From NCBI GenBank assembly GCA_029378245.1, contig JARKIF010000088.1, forward strand, positions 1 to 64,000: a DNA stretch of 64,000 bases, in the 5' to 3' direction. Positions 44,281 through 55,400 of the stretch are shown here, in pieces. Position 1 is the stretch's first letter; every line of letters begins with the position of its first letter. Source of the stretch: Roridomyces roridus. Its lineage: Eukaryota > Basidiomycota > Agaricomycetes > Agaricales > Mycenaceae. The translations under genes were made by a program, and so were the position numbers. The notes beneath the pieces are model-generated. The model worked only from the letters and a program-made list of their open reading frames with translations. It was not told the origin of the DNA and made no database searches.

Positions 44281-45852
44281 TCAAACCATCTCGCGCTCCC
44301 TCCTCAAATGCGACACACTAATCGTCGCCCCCGCCACGTCGTCCCTCGTGCGAATAATCTCCCCACGCAAAGCAATCTCCGCCCGGACGCGAAACGCCCG
44401 CGTCTCGCGCCGTTCAAAGAGTGCCGTCGCGATGGGAATGAGGAGGTTGAGCTCCCAGCCTCGTTTCGCCGTCCCTGTGTTCTGGCTTGGACTTGGGGTG
44501 ATGGAGGGAGAGGAGGGAGAGGGACGACAATCCGACGCATACGTCCGCATCCAGACCGTATCCAGCGTAATCCCTGCTCGCGGATCCATCTTGACATCAT
44601 CCTCCTTTTCCCAATCAATGTCCAACTCCCCCTCTCGGGCTGTTTCCTTCCCGTTCCCCTCCCCCGACCGACCGCGTAAAAGCCGAATTCCACCCGGCGT
44701 CCACAGCGTCGCGCCCTGCCAACGCACCTCATACTTGTCCCTCTCCCTCTCTGCCTGATACGGGTAATCCGGCGCATCGACGACGGGGGTGCTCGCGCAG
44801 GTGATGTCGAGGATAGTTATATCGGGATGAGCGACAGGGAGGTTTTCCCATTTCGCAGGGTCTTTGAAGACGAGGTGTAGGGAGAGGGGGCCGATGGTGA
44901 AGAGGCTGCCAATAAATAAATCAAGACGACGATTAATGGATAGAAGAGGGGGGACGCACTCGTTTTTCTCATCCCAGACTTCAAAATTCCCACCAGGCGG
45001 CGCGGGCGCGGGGAATGCGACGACCAGCTCGAATTCCGATGCGTTGAGCTCGTAATTGCCGAATTGGTTAATGCGCGCGCCGGGCATGGGGACTCGGAGT
45101 GGGAGTGCGCGTCGGGAGGTCGTGTTGGTCGATAAGGAGCGGAGTGGAGCATTGGGTTGGGTGGTAGTGTCGAGGTCGATGCAGGTTGCTGCAGCGGTCT
45201 TGGGCTGCGGTAGTTTAGCAATTGGTCTGGGGTTCTCCACGGGCTTGGACGCCAAAGCCTTCGCTGGGACTGCCACAGGAGGGGTAGGCAGAGGCCGAGC
45301 GCTAGCCCTCGACGTCGATTCCGCAGTCGCATGAACAAGCTTCTCTCGAAGTCTGTTCAGCGCAACCGAAGTCGCAGGAGTTATCCTACGCTTCACCGTC
45401 GCCTGCGAGTCCGGCCCGGCTCCCGTGGTGGGTGGCGTGGCCAAATCCGCCTTTGCAGACGACATGAGTCTTTGTCGAATACGGGGGATAATCGACTCGG
45501 ACTCTTCGTCATCGATCGAGTGGACGCGTTTGCGAGTGGACTTGGCCTTGGTGGTCGTTGAGGAAGTGGCATTTGTTGGTGGAGCGGGATCGGGTTGGGT
45601 GAACGACTCTGGGAGGGACTTCCGCGGTCGTTTGCCACTCGTACCAGCCGAGGGGCGGATCGTTTCGATGGACGTGATGGAGCTCGTTCGCTGCCGCACA
45701 CTGCGCGCGTCGTCATGGTTGGTGGTTGATAGCTTCCGAGTCCGACCCCGAGTCGTTGTCGTCGTCTCGGCGGGCTGTTGCTGTTCTGACCAGAGAACGC
45801 GCCCGCGCGAAGATCGTAAAAGAGGGTGGGGAGCCGAGATGGTCGTCGTCAT
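44281..45852 (-). CDS. basic, probably nuclear protein of unknown function
   Basis: The start is the ATG at 45852 (MTTTISAPHPLLRSSRGRVL). A 54-bp intron at about 44907-44960 keeps the frame whether or not it is removed. With it removed the protein is about 505 residues. The N-terminal half is low-complexity, rich in Arg/Lys/Ser/Thr with several basic clusters that could act as nuclear localisation signals. The C-terminal half is folded-looking and starts at 'FGNYELNASEFELVVAF', with 'PDITILDITCASTPVVDAPDYPYQ' split around conserved-looking prolines and 'ALWTPGG'-like loops. I do not recognise the family. The upstream region is short. Confidence 0.6.
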   Translation of the reverse strand: MTTTISAPHPLLRSSRGRVLWSEQQQPAETTTTTRGRTRKLSTTNHDDARSVRQRTSSITSIETIRPSAGTSGKRPRKSLPESFTQPDPAPPTNATSSTTTKAKSTRKRVHSIDDEESESIIPRIRQRLMSSAKADLATPPTTGAGPDSQATVKRRITPATSVALNRLREKLVHATAESTSRASARPLPTPPVAVPAKALASKPVENPRPIAKLPQPKTAAATCIDLDTTTQPNAPLRSLSTNTTSRRALPLRVPMPGARINQFGNYELNASEFELVVAFPAPAPPGGNFEVWDEKNECVPPLLSINRRLDLFIGSLFTIGPLSLHLVFKDPAKWENLPVAHPDITILDITCASTPVVDAPDYPYQAERERDKYEVRWQGATLWTPGGIRLLRGRSGEGNGKETAREGELDIDWEKEDDVKMDPRAGITLDTVWMRTYASDCRPSPSSPSITPSPSQNTGTAKRGWELNLLIPIATALFERRETRAFRVRAEIALRGEIIRTRDDVAGATISVSHLRREREMV

Positions 45853-46825
45853 GAGGTCGTGATAGTATGGCGGACGGGACGGAAGACGCAGACTTCGTCG
45901 TGATCGCAATATGGTATGGGGTGCAAAACGGGGGTTTTGCGAGCCTATATAAATAGTGGTCCCGCCATCCCTTTTGTATTCCGGATAAAGGAAGGCCGCA
46001 TCAGGGAGGACAATGGGAAGACAAACGAGTCATAGCCGAGGGATTATCCGATAGTTCAAAGCGAGGTTTTCAAAGCTCGGAATTCTACCAAAGGTGTTGT
46101 GGTTGTTCCTGAATCCTTTGCCCGATGGCTTGGGCGACGAACGAGTCGGAGGCCCGACCACAATGATTCGGATGACTGGCCGGGCTCAGGCGCAGCTATA
46201 TCGCTTGAAGTTTCATCATTAGGACTCGTCGACGCCTCGCAGTAATGGGAAAGAACCGCGAGAACACGATGAGCGCCGAGCAGGGACCTGGGAAGATAAA
46301 AGCCGCGTACGCATCACGTGTCAGATGCCGGATCACACTTTGATTTGATATCACGCCACTCTTTTCTTCTCTCCCACCATCTCTGATCTTGGATTGTGCC
46401 AAGATTGTGCAGCGTGCTAGAGACTTGCTCACTGCATCTGCGACGTACACGGCGCATTTGCCCTAATTTGATACTCCCGGGAGCAGAGCCACCGCCCTGA
46501 ATTCCACTTGCTATTCCCAAAGCCTCGGATCTCTTTTTAGCTCGAGTCTCGACTTGGGCTCCTCGGTCTTCAGCTTTCAGTGGCAACGGCCTGCATAGGA
46601 ACCCTTCGGATCGTGAACTAAACTGATCATCTCAGGGCGGGACTGGCCACATCTGATTCCGTTCTCCATTCCATCGGATTCGCGCTCCACCACGCTCATG
46701 GGAACGGAGGGCCACCCCAGTATCTTGACGCCGTACTGTTGCAGTACCAGTACCCCGGATGCAAAAACGTCCCCGCAATGTCCATTCCTTTGTACAGTAT
46801 GTTATTTTAATTTCATTATCCTTCT
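45853..46825. other. intergenic stretch
   Basis: No gene or repeat that I can support. Confidence 0.4.
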
Positions 46826-47171
46826 TCATGCTACTACGCATCCAGAGTCCATCTCCGGATCCACCTCCTCCACTCTCGGTGCGTCGCCAGGGAGCTAGGG
46901 GTACCCGATGAGCCATTGGACTACGATATTCAGCTGAACGTACCGCGGTGGATGTGATATCGACGGTTTCGAAAACATCCGCCTGGGGAGCCTCCTAAAC
47001 AAGATGCACGTGAGTCGATTGCTTCCTCGGTGGTTGCGAGCGTTAGCTACTGACCCTGGTATCGGGTCTCACATTAGGGAGGAGGTTGGTGGGAGCTTTC
47101 TTCTCCAGGGGCACGGCAGCTGTGGCCAGAACCAGGGCAGCCAGGACGTGGATAACGGATACAAGACGCAT
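46826..47171 (-). CDS. mating pheromone precursor-like peptide, CaaX (CVVA)
   Basis: Three exons (47171-47073, 46994-46944, 46894-46826; introns 78 and 49 bp) encode 72 residues. The C-terminus is ...MDSGCVVA, a CaaX box for farnesylation, proteolysis and carboxymethylation as in basidiomycete lipopeptide pheromones. The N-terminus is a secretion-signal-like segment (MRLVSVIHVLAALVLATA). The middle exon holds 'QADVFETV', and the DVF matches the start region of the last-but-one exon of the partner gene at 49392. Same gene layout, same SGCV[V/I]A end and a location 0.6 kb from a STE3 receptor together support the call. Family precursors normally have no signal peptide, so either the N-terminal exon is misassigned or this is a new type. 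Confidence 0.65.
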
Positions 47172-47763
47172 GGTTGGGACGGGAGGGGAAGGGACGCGCT
47201 GCGCTGGATCCTGAGGCAAAAAAGGAATAAAGCAGGACTGGCCTGTCGAAGGAGGAAGAAGGGCGAATGATAATCGTATCGCCCGCAGAGAGACTGCTTT
47301 TAAACGGGTCGTGCGCCAAGAAAAGTGTTCTCTGTTGGGTTCCCCTCTCTCCTCACGCCATTCTCTCATACAGCACTGCCAGTCCGGTATCATATCATCC
47401 CGGGATCTTCGAGATGATCAAGAACCGAGGGACGAGTTGGAATCATTCAGCTGTTGAGGAGCGACGTGATGCAGGTTCGTGATTTTGTAGGCTGGCACCT
47501 ATGGCAGCCTGGAGTCGAGACTTCGGCCGTCGTCAAGTCTTTCGGAGGACTCACCCCGCGGGGTCCTGTATAGCCCTGTATGCGAGCTGTAATCGGGGAG
47601 ACGAAAAGAAGCGCTATTTTGGTTCAAATATGCCATCTTGACAGCAGAAGCGGATGGGAGTGACGGCTTACTTCCCATACCCGGTGGGAGCTCACTCTCC
47701 TCTGACACCCCACCTCCTTCCTCTCTCTCGCCGTCCGTTCCCTGCTCATTCGTTCGTTTCGCT

Positions 47764-48925
47764 ATGCCTGGTGCATTGATGGCTGGGCCTTTTATCGCCT
47801 TCGGGCTGCTCCTCGTCACCCTTCCACACCACTGGCGCGCACGGAACCTCTCCACGCTCTCTATCATCGCCTGGCTTTCTCTATACAACGTGACGTACGG
47901 CGTTAACGCTGTGATATGGAGCCGCAACACCGATACCTCGGCCGCAACTAGCATTTGGTGCGACATTGGTGTGTTGTATCCTGGGCATGTATCTTGCCAC
48001 TTACTCGAAAATCCATTAGCCACGAAGATCAAGATCGGTGCAGACGTCGGCCTCCCGGGATGCTCATTATGTATGGCGAGACGACTGAATCGGATCGCCT
48101 ATGGTTTGGACATGAATCCCCGAGGGTGGAGGTATCGCGCTCTGGACATTTTTCTCTGCTGGGGACTCCCGTTCCTAATTATGGGCATGCGTGCGTCGTC
48201 TTCCCATATCCACGCGCTTCAAAGACTAAGCGATTCCAGACGTCATCGTGCAAGGGCATCGATTTGACATTATCGAGGACCTTGGGTGTATACCAGCAGT
48301 ATACGTCTCATGGCCGTCCATCTTCATCCTGGACCTCTCCGCCCTCATACCCGCCGTACTCGGCCTCATTTACTGCAGCCTCGCGCTGATCCGTCTCTAT
48401 CGCAGGCGCATTGCCTTCCGACGCATGCTCGCCGTCGCCGCAGATGAATCTCGAACCCTCACGCTCCCTCGATACTACCGCCTCATGGCTATGACCTTCT
48501 TCCTCGGCGCATGGAACACCGCTCTCGTCTCGTTGAGCACCGTGAACGAATTTACGGGCGGGACAGGGGGATTGGAACCATGGACGAGCTGGGGTGCTGT
48601 GCACGCGGATTTCGGTTTCATAGGCCAGTTCCTGCTCAAGAAGATGGACACCGGTGCGCTATTTTGCGCGTTCTTCCTCTGGTGGGCGGTGCCCTTCAGT
48701 GGGCTGGCGTTCTTTTTGTTCTTTGGAGTCGGGCCAGAGGCGATGAAGGATTATCGGCTCAACGTTGCCTGGGTGGGACGTGTCGTCTTTCGGAGAGCTT
48801 CCCCCTCCCCGCCCGAGCCGCCGTCGACCCCTTCGGATGCGACGTTCGTGGATTCGTTTACCACCGACGGGGAGAAACTCAGTAGATTTCCGACGCCTGC
48901 CCTCGTGTGGGAGGCGCCGGTATGA
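47764..48925 (+). CDS. STE3-type pheromone receptor (7-TM GPCR)
   Basis: Three exons (47764-47968, 48020-48190, 48240-48925; introns 51 and 49 bp) give 353 residues. STE3 landmarks in order are 'LPHHWRARNLSTLSIIAWL' (TM1/loop1), 'YGVNAVIW', 'WCDIATKI' (split by intron 1), 'CMARRLNRIA', and 'FLIMGMHVIVQGHRFDI' (split by intron 2). These are followed by 'IPAVYVSWPS', 'LPRYYRLMAMTF' and 'FFLWWAVPFSGLAFF' (TM7). The cytoplasmic tail is short, with Pro/Ser residues. Such receptors bind farnesylated pheromones and signal through a G protein in B-regulated mating development. Two CaaX-ending peptide genes flank it, 0.6 kb upstream and 0.47 kb downstream. The upstream in-frame extension lacks family features, so the ATG at 47764 is preferred. 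Confidence 0.92.
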
Positions 48926-49391
48926 CAAGAATGGATACTTGTGTTTTTCTTGGACATCGACACGTGCCGTTGGATGCCGATTGGACAGCAAGTGTATTGT
49001 TAGCAGCCACCATCTTGGAACGGTATCAGAAATCATTCATTTCCCAGGAACTTACTCACTTACTTCTTCCCCGTGTCCAAACCGTCGGAAACCCGAAACC
49101 CGAAACAAGGACATTGCAGCCGCACCGCGATGCTGTGCGAACCTGACACGGATGCAGCATCATTTTAGCAGTCGTCGTCCAATCCCAATCCGACGTTCCG
49201 GGTGTAGGTATGAATTTGCCGTGTGCTGCCAGGAATGTCACACACAGTTAAAAAGAGTGGACCGGATGACAGGCGGATATCCTTCCTTTCCTCCTTCATC
49301 GGGCTGGGCTCTTCCCTTACTCCTTCCTTCCTTGCCTCCCTTCGTTTTTTCATTCGCCGCTCCAACAAGTTTGATCTGCACTCTATCATCG

Positions 49392-49905
49392 ATGCAGCTG
49401 GTTGCGCTCTTCTGTTTCGTCTTTGCCCTCATGCTGGTCAGCTCGGCCGCACCGGTACCTGCACCCCCGAAACCCGCCAATAAAGAGGTGAGAATTCAGC
49501 CCACCCCTGGTCTTCGGCCGACAAACGATCAACCCGGGATTTCACAGGCTGCGACTTCCCCGCCGAAGCCCGTTGCCGCGTCGACGTCAGTTCCCAAAGC
49601 AACTGAGGGAGGGCACGACGTGAGTAAACCCTGCAGATCCATCCATCCATCCATCTATTCCATCCGTCTGTTTGGACACCCGACTGAATAATCTTCCGTG
49701 CAGGTTCCGGCGGCGTCGACAGGAACAGATGTATTCGCGCCTCTGCCACCTCTACCCACACATGTGCGTTTATCTATTCTCGTGCATCCCTTCCCGGGCC
49801 TCAAGAATCATCCCGATTTAGGCCCCTATCCTCGGAGCGGTAGCTCAGGACTTCGAGTCTAATCCAAAGGGTGGAGGGAAGCCCTCTGGATGTGTAATTG
49901 CATGA
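49392..49905 (+). CDS. mating pheromone precursor-like peptide, CaaX (CVIA)
   Basis: Four exons (49392-49487, 49548-49619, 49704-49763, 49822-49905), all phase 0, encode 103 residues ending ...GGGKPSGCVIA. The N-terminus (MQLVALFCFVFALMLVSSA) is signal-peptide-like and resembles that of the CVVA gene at 47171 (M-x-LV start, hydrophobic core, AA-VP/APVP end). The middle is Pro/Ala/Thr-rich, and the third exon contains 'TGTDVFAPL'. The final exon reads 'VAQDFESNPK' and then the CaaX end. Each intron has GTGAG/GTGCG donors and CAG/TAG acceptors, as elsewhere in the window. It lies 467 bp after the STE3 gene on the same strand. Confidence 0.65.
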
Positions 49906-50765
49906 GCATCGCGCTGAAATTTGAGTGGGGTGGATTCGCGTGGACTCTTCATTCTTGTATGTACCCAGTTGTACATTGTATTTCTTACTGCACATCGCAT
50001 GATGTGCCTTTCAAATTCGTCGCATATCCATCCGTCATGAATCAGAATCAAAATCATGTCTCAATGACAGATGGATGAATAGAAGGAATTCGCTGTGATA
50101 TTTGTTGGATTGAGTGAATGATCGCGACGAGGGAATTCAGTGTTCGCACAAGTCGGCAATCCAAGGGCAATCAGACGGCTATGATATCAAGAATCCCCGA
50201 CCGGCCGCAGACTGAAAAGGTACCTTTGCTTTGTCGAGTTTATAGATACCCGGATTTCTTGAAATCAACAAGATTTGATCGCTGGAAAATGTTGAAGAGT
50301 GAAAGTACCTACAGTGGCCAGTGCCAGGCCAGAGAGAAGAGAAGGCATGTTATCGGGACCGCCGCGGAAAGGCAGACGCGATTTATTGTGGGTAATAGGT
50401 CTGGATACAGTGGTCGAAGCCGCATTGCGGGTAGAGGTGGGTGGCAGAAGGCAACAGCTCGATTCAAAGGATGACCGATTTATCGGCAACGTTCTGCCGG
50501 CATGTTCGGTATTTGTTCCGTACGGTCTGAGTCAAACGGGGTCTATCGTATTCAGTCGCATGAAGAAGGCGTCGTCAGAGAAAACCTCGCATTTTTGTTC
50601 ATCGATATCCCTTCTGATGCATATGGAAGTCAAATAGGACTGCAGTATTGAACCCAAACGTTGATCGTACACACTGTAACGCGAAAACATCATTATTTAC
50701 TCACAGCACCAAGGATTCTGCACACACAAGGGTCAACGCAAGTACGATCCTGAGCATGAAAAAGC
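49906..50765. other. intergenic stretch
   Basis: Short open frames only; no further CaaX-ending frame was found on either strand. Confidence 0.45.
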
Positions 50766-52243
50766 TCACCAGATGGAGTCATAAACAACGTGCGTCTGCT
50801 GCATCCCTGGTACCCTTGCCTTCACCCTTATATTCATCCCACCAGCTGAGAGCGTTTGGAGCTGATCCATTACCAGTTTATCGGGCATGCTCCACCCGGA
50901 GCCTGTCATCCGCGAAGGGATCAGAAGTATATCGACAAGCTCCAACACGGGCGGGCGCGCGCGCGTGTAAAAAATCGACAAATGCCTGGTAGCGATCCCC
51001 AGATACCAGACCATTATAGTGCATGACAAGTTGTTTGAGGCGCGGAAAGAGATGCTCAGTCTTCAAAAGCATGAGCATGTCATTCATGTCGATCGAGCCA
51101 CCCCACGTTAACGCAAGCCGGGTGACAGAGGGAGGGACGGCGTGCAAACACGGACTGAAAGAGTTCGAGTGTGGTCAGGCCGCTGTGGACCGCGAAATCC
51201 TTGAGAGGAAAGTTTGAACGACGGGACAAGGCTTCCAGAACCTCGGAATACTGCTGTGGTGCATCACCACCCCAGTGGAGCTCGAGCTTTTCGAGCCGCG
51301 GCAGTATCAAATACTGCAGAATGGAGTTCTGCGACACGGTGCTGCTGAGTGATTGTAGGAGGGGCAATGTGAGGAGAGGCTGTGGTACAGGGGTTCCTTT
51401 GGTGGCAGCATCCAGATGTTGCAGCTGCGAACACCCTGAGATAATTGAGAGGCATCTAGCGATGTCCATCCCGTGGAGTTTGAGGTGGGTCAATTGAGCC
51501 CACGTAATATCCAATTGGACGGCAGGCGGAATGTGGGAGAGATGGACCTCGCGAAGTAATGGTGCATCAGCGAGACCTATAGCGAGGGACTCGGAGGCAG
51601 TCGGAATTGTGGTACTCCTGAATGGGGGGTAGGCATCCAGCGCAAATTTCCGTAGATGAGGGAAAAGCTGGTGTCCAAGATTGAACTCGGGAACCAATGC
51701 GAGCGGGATCCTGAATCCTACATCCTCCCAACGAGATGCATACAGTATGCTGTCTGTCACCAAGGAATCTGGGGCTCCCCCGGAGCCACTGTGATGCAGC
51801 CGATAGTGCAGTGGAAGATTCCCCGCACGCGTTAACCACGCGTGAATGACCGCTGCCGGCACAATGTCCATAACACATAGTGACCTCCAGAGTCGAGGGG
51901 CTGACACGGCGATATCCCGCCACTGTCGACAAATCTGTAACAGAATCAAGGGCGCCTGAGATGGTTCTGGGACTACCACCCGCCTCTGCATTCCGCCGTC
52001 GAGCTGTATAAAGGAGCTTGCATCGACGCAGCTCTGGAAGATTTCCGAGGTAATTTCGCCGGGGAGAGACAGGACTGGGTACACGATGGCGTCCGATTGC
52101 GCTTGGAGGGCATCGCGCTCAGCAGTTAGCGCCGCAATGAGGGAGTCGAGTTCGGAGAGGCGGGATCGAAGACGGGTTCGATTGCCTTGGGTGGGTATAT
52201 GAACTATGTCGAAGCCGCATTGCGGACACAGATGGGTGGGCAT
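50766..52243 (-). pseudogene. F-box/LRR-type protein, probably frameshifted
   Basis: The ATG at 52243 (MPTHLCPQCGFDI) begins a zinc-ribbon-like CPQC start, then a coiled-coil (about residues 20-50). The F-box follows ('YPVLSLPGEITSEIFQSC', 'LLQICRQWRDIAVSAPRLW'), then leucine-rich stretches such as 'LTHLKLHGMDIARCL'. Near 51153 an apparent extra G ends the frame early. The family-like continuation 'VTRLALTWGG' is in another frame, and a second shift falls in a GC-dinucleotide run at about 50951-50962 before 'LVDILLIPS'. F-box proteins of this mushroom type are substrate adaptors of SCF ubiquitin ligases. Either the gene is decayed or the assembly has indels here. Confidence 0.65.
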
Positions 52244-53875
52244 GGATGCGACGTGGAGGCTGAGAGACAAAGACAAATTCCGATCACTTCGGCTTCTTCC
52301 CTAAATGTCCGTTTCTCTCTGTTCTACTTTCGAACAGCTTTTGAACCGTTTTCTCAGACTCTAAAGTTGGGTCGAGCCGGCGCTCGAAAGCCGGGGTCCC
52401 GATCACAGCAGTTTTGGTTGCGTTTGGAAGTGGCGCCCTATCGGCTTGTTTTTGGCCTTGATTTTGTCCAATATACCGCAGCAATTTGACTGAAAAGTGG
52501 AGTTAAGTAGCCCCAAGTCACGTTTCCACGGTCCGATGACCCGGTGACTGCAGATCAAATCAATACCGGATCTGATCACACAGCCTTTTACTTGGGCTTG
52601 AGGCCAGTGCTACGCATGGCAGGTACGATTCTGTTGGTTCCAACACTTTGAACTCCTGCTGGCCTCTTACAAGTGCTGCAAACAATCTGGGGCCGCTCCG
52701 GCTGCCGGCCGCCGATCGGCGGATCACTACTTTATCTTCACTCCATGCTATACTTATCTTAGACGGCCTTTCCTTGGCCTTTCCGGGGTGCCAACCAGAC
52801 CGGGAGACTCAACTGTGTTTTTGACTTGCAACAGTTGAATACTTGCAAAAGATCACCAATAGATCACATACCGTTGTTAGAAGTTGAACTTTTTGCATCA
52901 TTTTCGTTGTCCGGGCCAAGTATTGCCAGCCTTGTATTTGTCGATCAACATTGGCCGAAGTCAGCCGATGCGTTCAGCCTCTCAGCCGAGTGCCGAACTT
53001 GCATGGGAGTTTATCATGACAAGGCCCGCACTGGACAAAGACTTATCATCAATAATTGTTGCCCGACGGCAGAATCTTATCACGTCGGAAACTCGGAGGC
53101 CGGCGGAGCGAAGGAGCCGATATCACATGTGCTGCATCCAAAAGGATTTAGCTACTGGTTTGATGGCAAGGGGAGGGTATAAAGAACGATTCCTAACACG
53201 TTAGGAATCGTAACCGGTGCGCATCCTTTTGTGCTCTTTGGAAGGTTCAATACACTTCTGTTGGGTTCCACTCGTCTCAAACGACAAGCCTTGAAGTACA
53301 CCACGTTGACAGTCACGCGGCAGGAATTCCGCGCCACAGGAGCCGATGATCGATCTCTTCGACTCGAAACTGCCCCGGTCCATATTTGTATGATGCGTAC
53401 GCTCCTCACCAAGGACCAAGGACCAAGGTCAAGTACTTAACATGATGTACAAGGAGATCGGACTCTATACGCCTTTCCTGTGGTCCCTGGCTATATCTCG
53501 CTGGTTTAAACTTAGACGCCATCAGATAGGGAAGCAATGCCCAGCCAACAACTTTAGCTGGTGATCAATTCGCTCGAGTCACGCAGGGGTATCAAGCCCT
53601 GCAAGTACAACTCAAAGTCTAAATGCCAAGCCACCAATTGAAAGAGCCATGCCATTGGCAGTTGGATGGGCCTGGAGGCCTTCAAACGTGCGCCGATTTT
53701 CAAGCGATGCGGTGTTTTCCCGGGTGCGCTATCTCATTGACAGAACTCTTTGACAGACTGCAAAGCCAAGTTCAAATTGATACAGCCGGAATGTATCACG
53801 CCCTGGGTTTGCTATAATGGACTTTTCGCACCGAATTACGACAACGCGGCGTCTACGCTCTCTTCTCCCGCCCTC
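52244..53875. other. intergenic stretch with a short hairpin
   Basis: I see no supportable gene. 53187-53210 is an inverted repeat with 11-bp arms (CGATTCCTAAC / GTTAGGAATCG) around a 2-bp centre. Confidence 0.4.
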
Positions 53876-55400
53876 ATGTCCGCAGCAGCGCACACTCAGT
53901 AAGTCGTCTCAATCGGCGCTGCAGAACTAACACTAAACCTTGGTCCCAGCTTCCTCCAGTTCAATCTCCAATATTCCAGTCTCGGTGCGGGGATTCGACG
54001 GAGTTTTACTACCATTCACTAAGCAACGCCCCAGCTTTACTGTACTACGACTTTGCCCTCACCCTCCCAAAGGAAGTCAAATACATGTGGGGGCAGCCAT
54101 TCAGATTCACGACGGCGCTCTACATTGGCTGCCGGTACGCGCTGGTGGCGAACCTGCTTTATCTCCTCGCGATATCAGGAAAGCTCGGATCGACGGTGCG
54201 TTTTATCTCTCGTGTTTTCCTGTGTCAGGTGAGAGGCTTACCATGAGTATAGTACGTCCATCTCCCTTCCTCCCTTACCCTTCGCATTCAACGAGGTTTA
54301 CACGCAGGTGCGACGTGTGGTACAAGATCGTGGGCGGGCTCAGTGTAATAGGCCGTGCTTCCGTCATCGGTGCGTCCCATTGGCCGTTTCTCGTAGATCA
54401 ATTCTCGTTAATATTCCCGCAGCTGTGTTCACAATGCGCACATATGCCGTTTGCGGCGCCAATATATGGATTCTCGCATACATGGGTTCACTGGGCCTCG
54501 CTTGCATAGCACTTGATATCGTGAGTTTTTAAATAAATTCACGGTGTAAGCGAGCCTGCAGGCTAATCAATGCGTTGTCGCCGCACAGATGCATGTTCCT
54601 GGGCTACGTTGTGTCGGACCGGCAACCAAAGCTATGTGTGTCAATTTCTTTCGGATGGGTCCTTCCAATTGATGTTTCCCGTTGGATCTAGCGGGCACGG
54701 TATGTATTCATATCATCTCTCTCCGTTTGAATCTGATAACACAGCTCCGGAAATCCTCGCGATCATGGTCATCGTCTTCGAGTCCTCATCAGCATTCCTG
54801 ACCACTGCGCAATGTGTGATGGCTTTCCGCACAGAAGGCCCAATTGCTACTCGTCGGCAAGGACTCATGTTTTTCTTGTTCGAACAAGGGATTTTGTACT
54901 TCTGGCAAGTGTTGCTCGTTTACTAGGGGCTTGCAATCTGATTCTATCGAAGCATCATCTCCGTTTTCACGACGGCCGGGGTTATTCTGAACTATGTGAG
55001 AACACGACTCGTTTGAAAGACAAGCAGTGCTGATAATCCACTCCAGCGCGCCTCGGTAAGCTGAACTCGGTCCTGAATATTGTGATTCACCCACCCACCT
55101 TGGCATGTTACCCAGCCCGGATTTTTCCAGCGCCTACCCAACGCATTTACAATCCCGTACGCTCTGGTTCAATCCTGTGATCACTAATCTCCGTCAATTG
55201 GCAGGCTTTCATGCATCCTAACAGCACGCTTCCTCCTTCTCCTACGCAAATGGGATCAGAAGCAACTCCGAGATGATTCAAGAGACTCCGCCCAAGGGTA
55301 CCGGTACCGGGACCCCACGCCGCTGGTGTTCCGCGGCAGATCGGTGTTCTCGACTATGATTTCGGTGGATGAATTTCGTACGGATCTCATGGCTGGCTAG
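53876..55400 (+). CDS. DUF6533-type multi-pass membrane protein
   Basis: The ATG at 53876 starts a first exon of 23 nt. Exons 53950-53984 and 54035-54195 follow with the DUF6533 signature 'LLYYDFALTLPKEVKYMW'. Later exons give 'CDVWYKIVGGLSVIGRASVI', 'AVFTMRTYAVCG', 'MHVPGLRC', 'LAIMVIVFESSSAFLT' and 'LMFFLFEQGILYF', and the protein ends with 'LTARFLLLLRKWDQKQLRDD' and a stop at 55400. About seven hydrophobic spans are expected. Family members are abundant in mushrooms and their role is unknown. Two oddities: the intron after 54904 starts with GC (GC-AG class), and between 54196 and 54308 the frame only closes if a micro-exon of 8 or 20 nt is used. Confidence 0.75.

Noticed and set aside
50265..50489. 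Third pheromone precursor on the minus strand (MPSLLSGLALATV start)
   Set aside because: No CaaX-ending exon can be joined to it in either reading.
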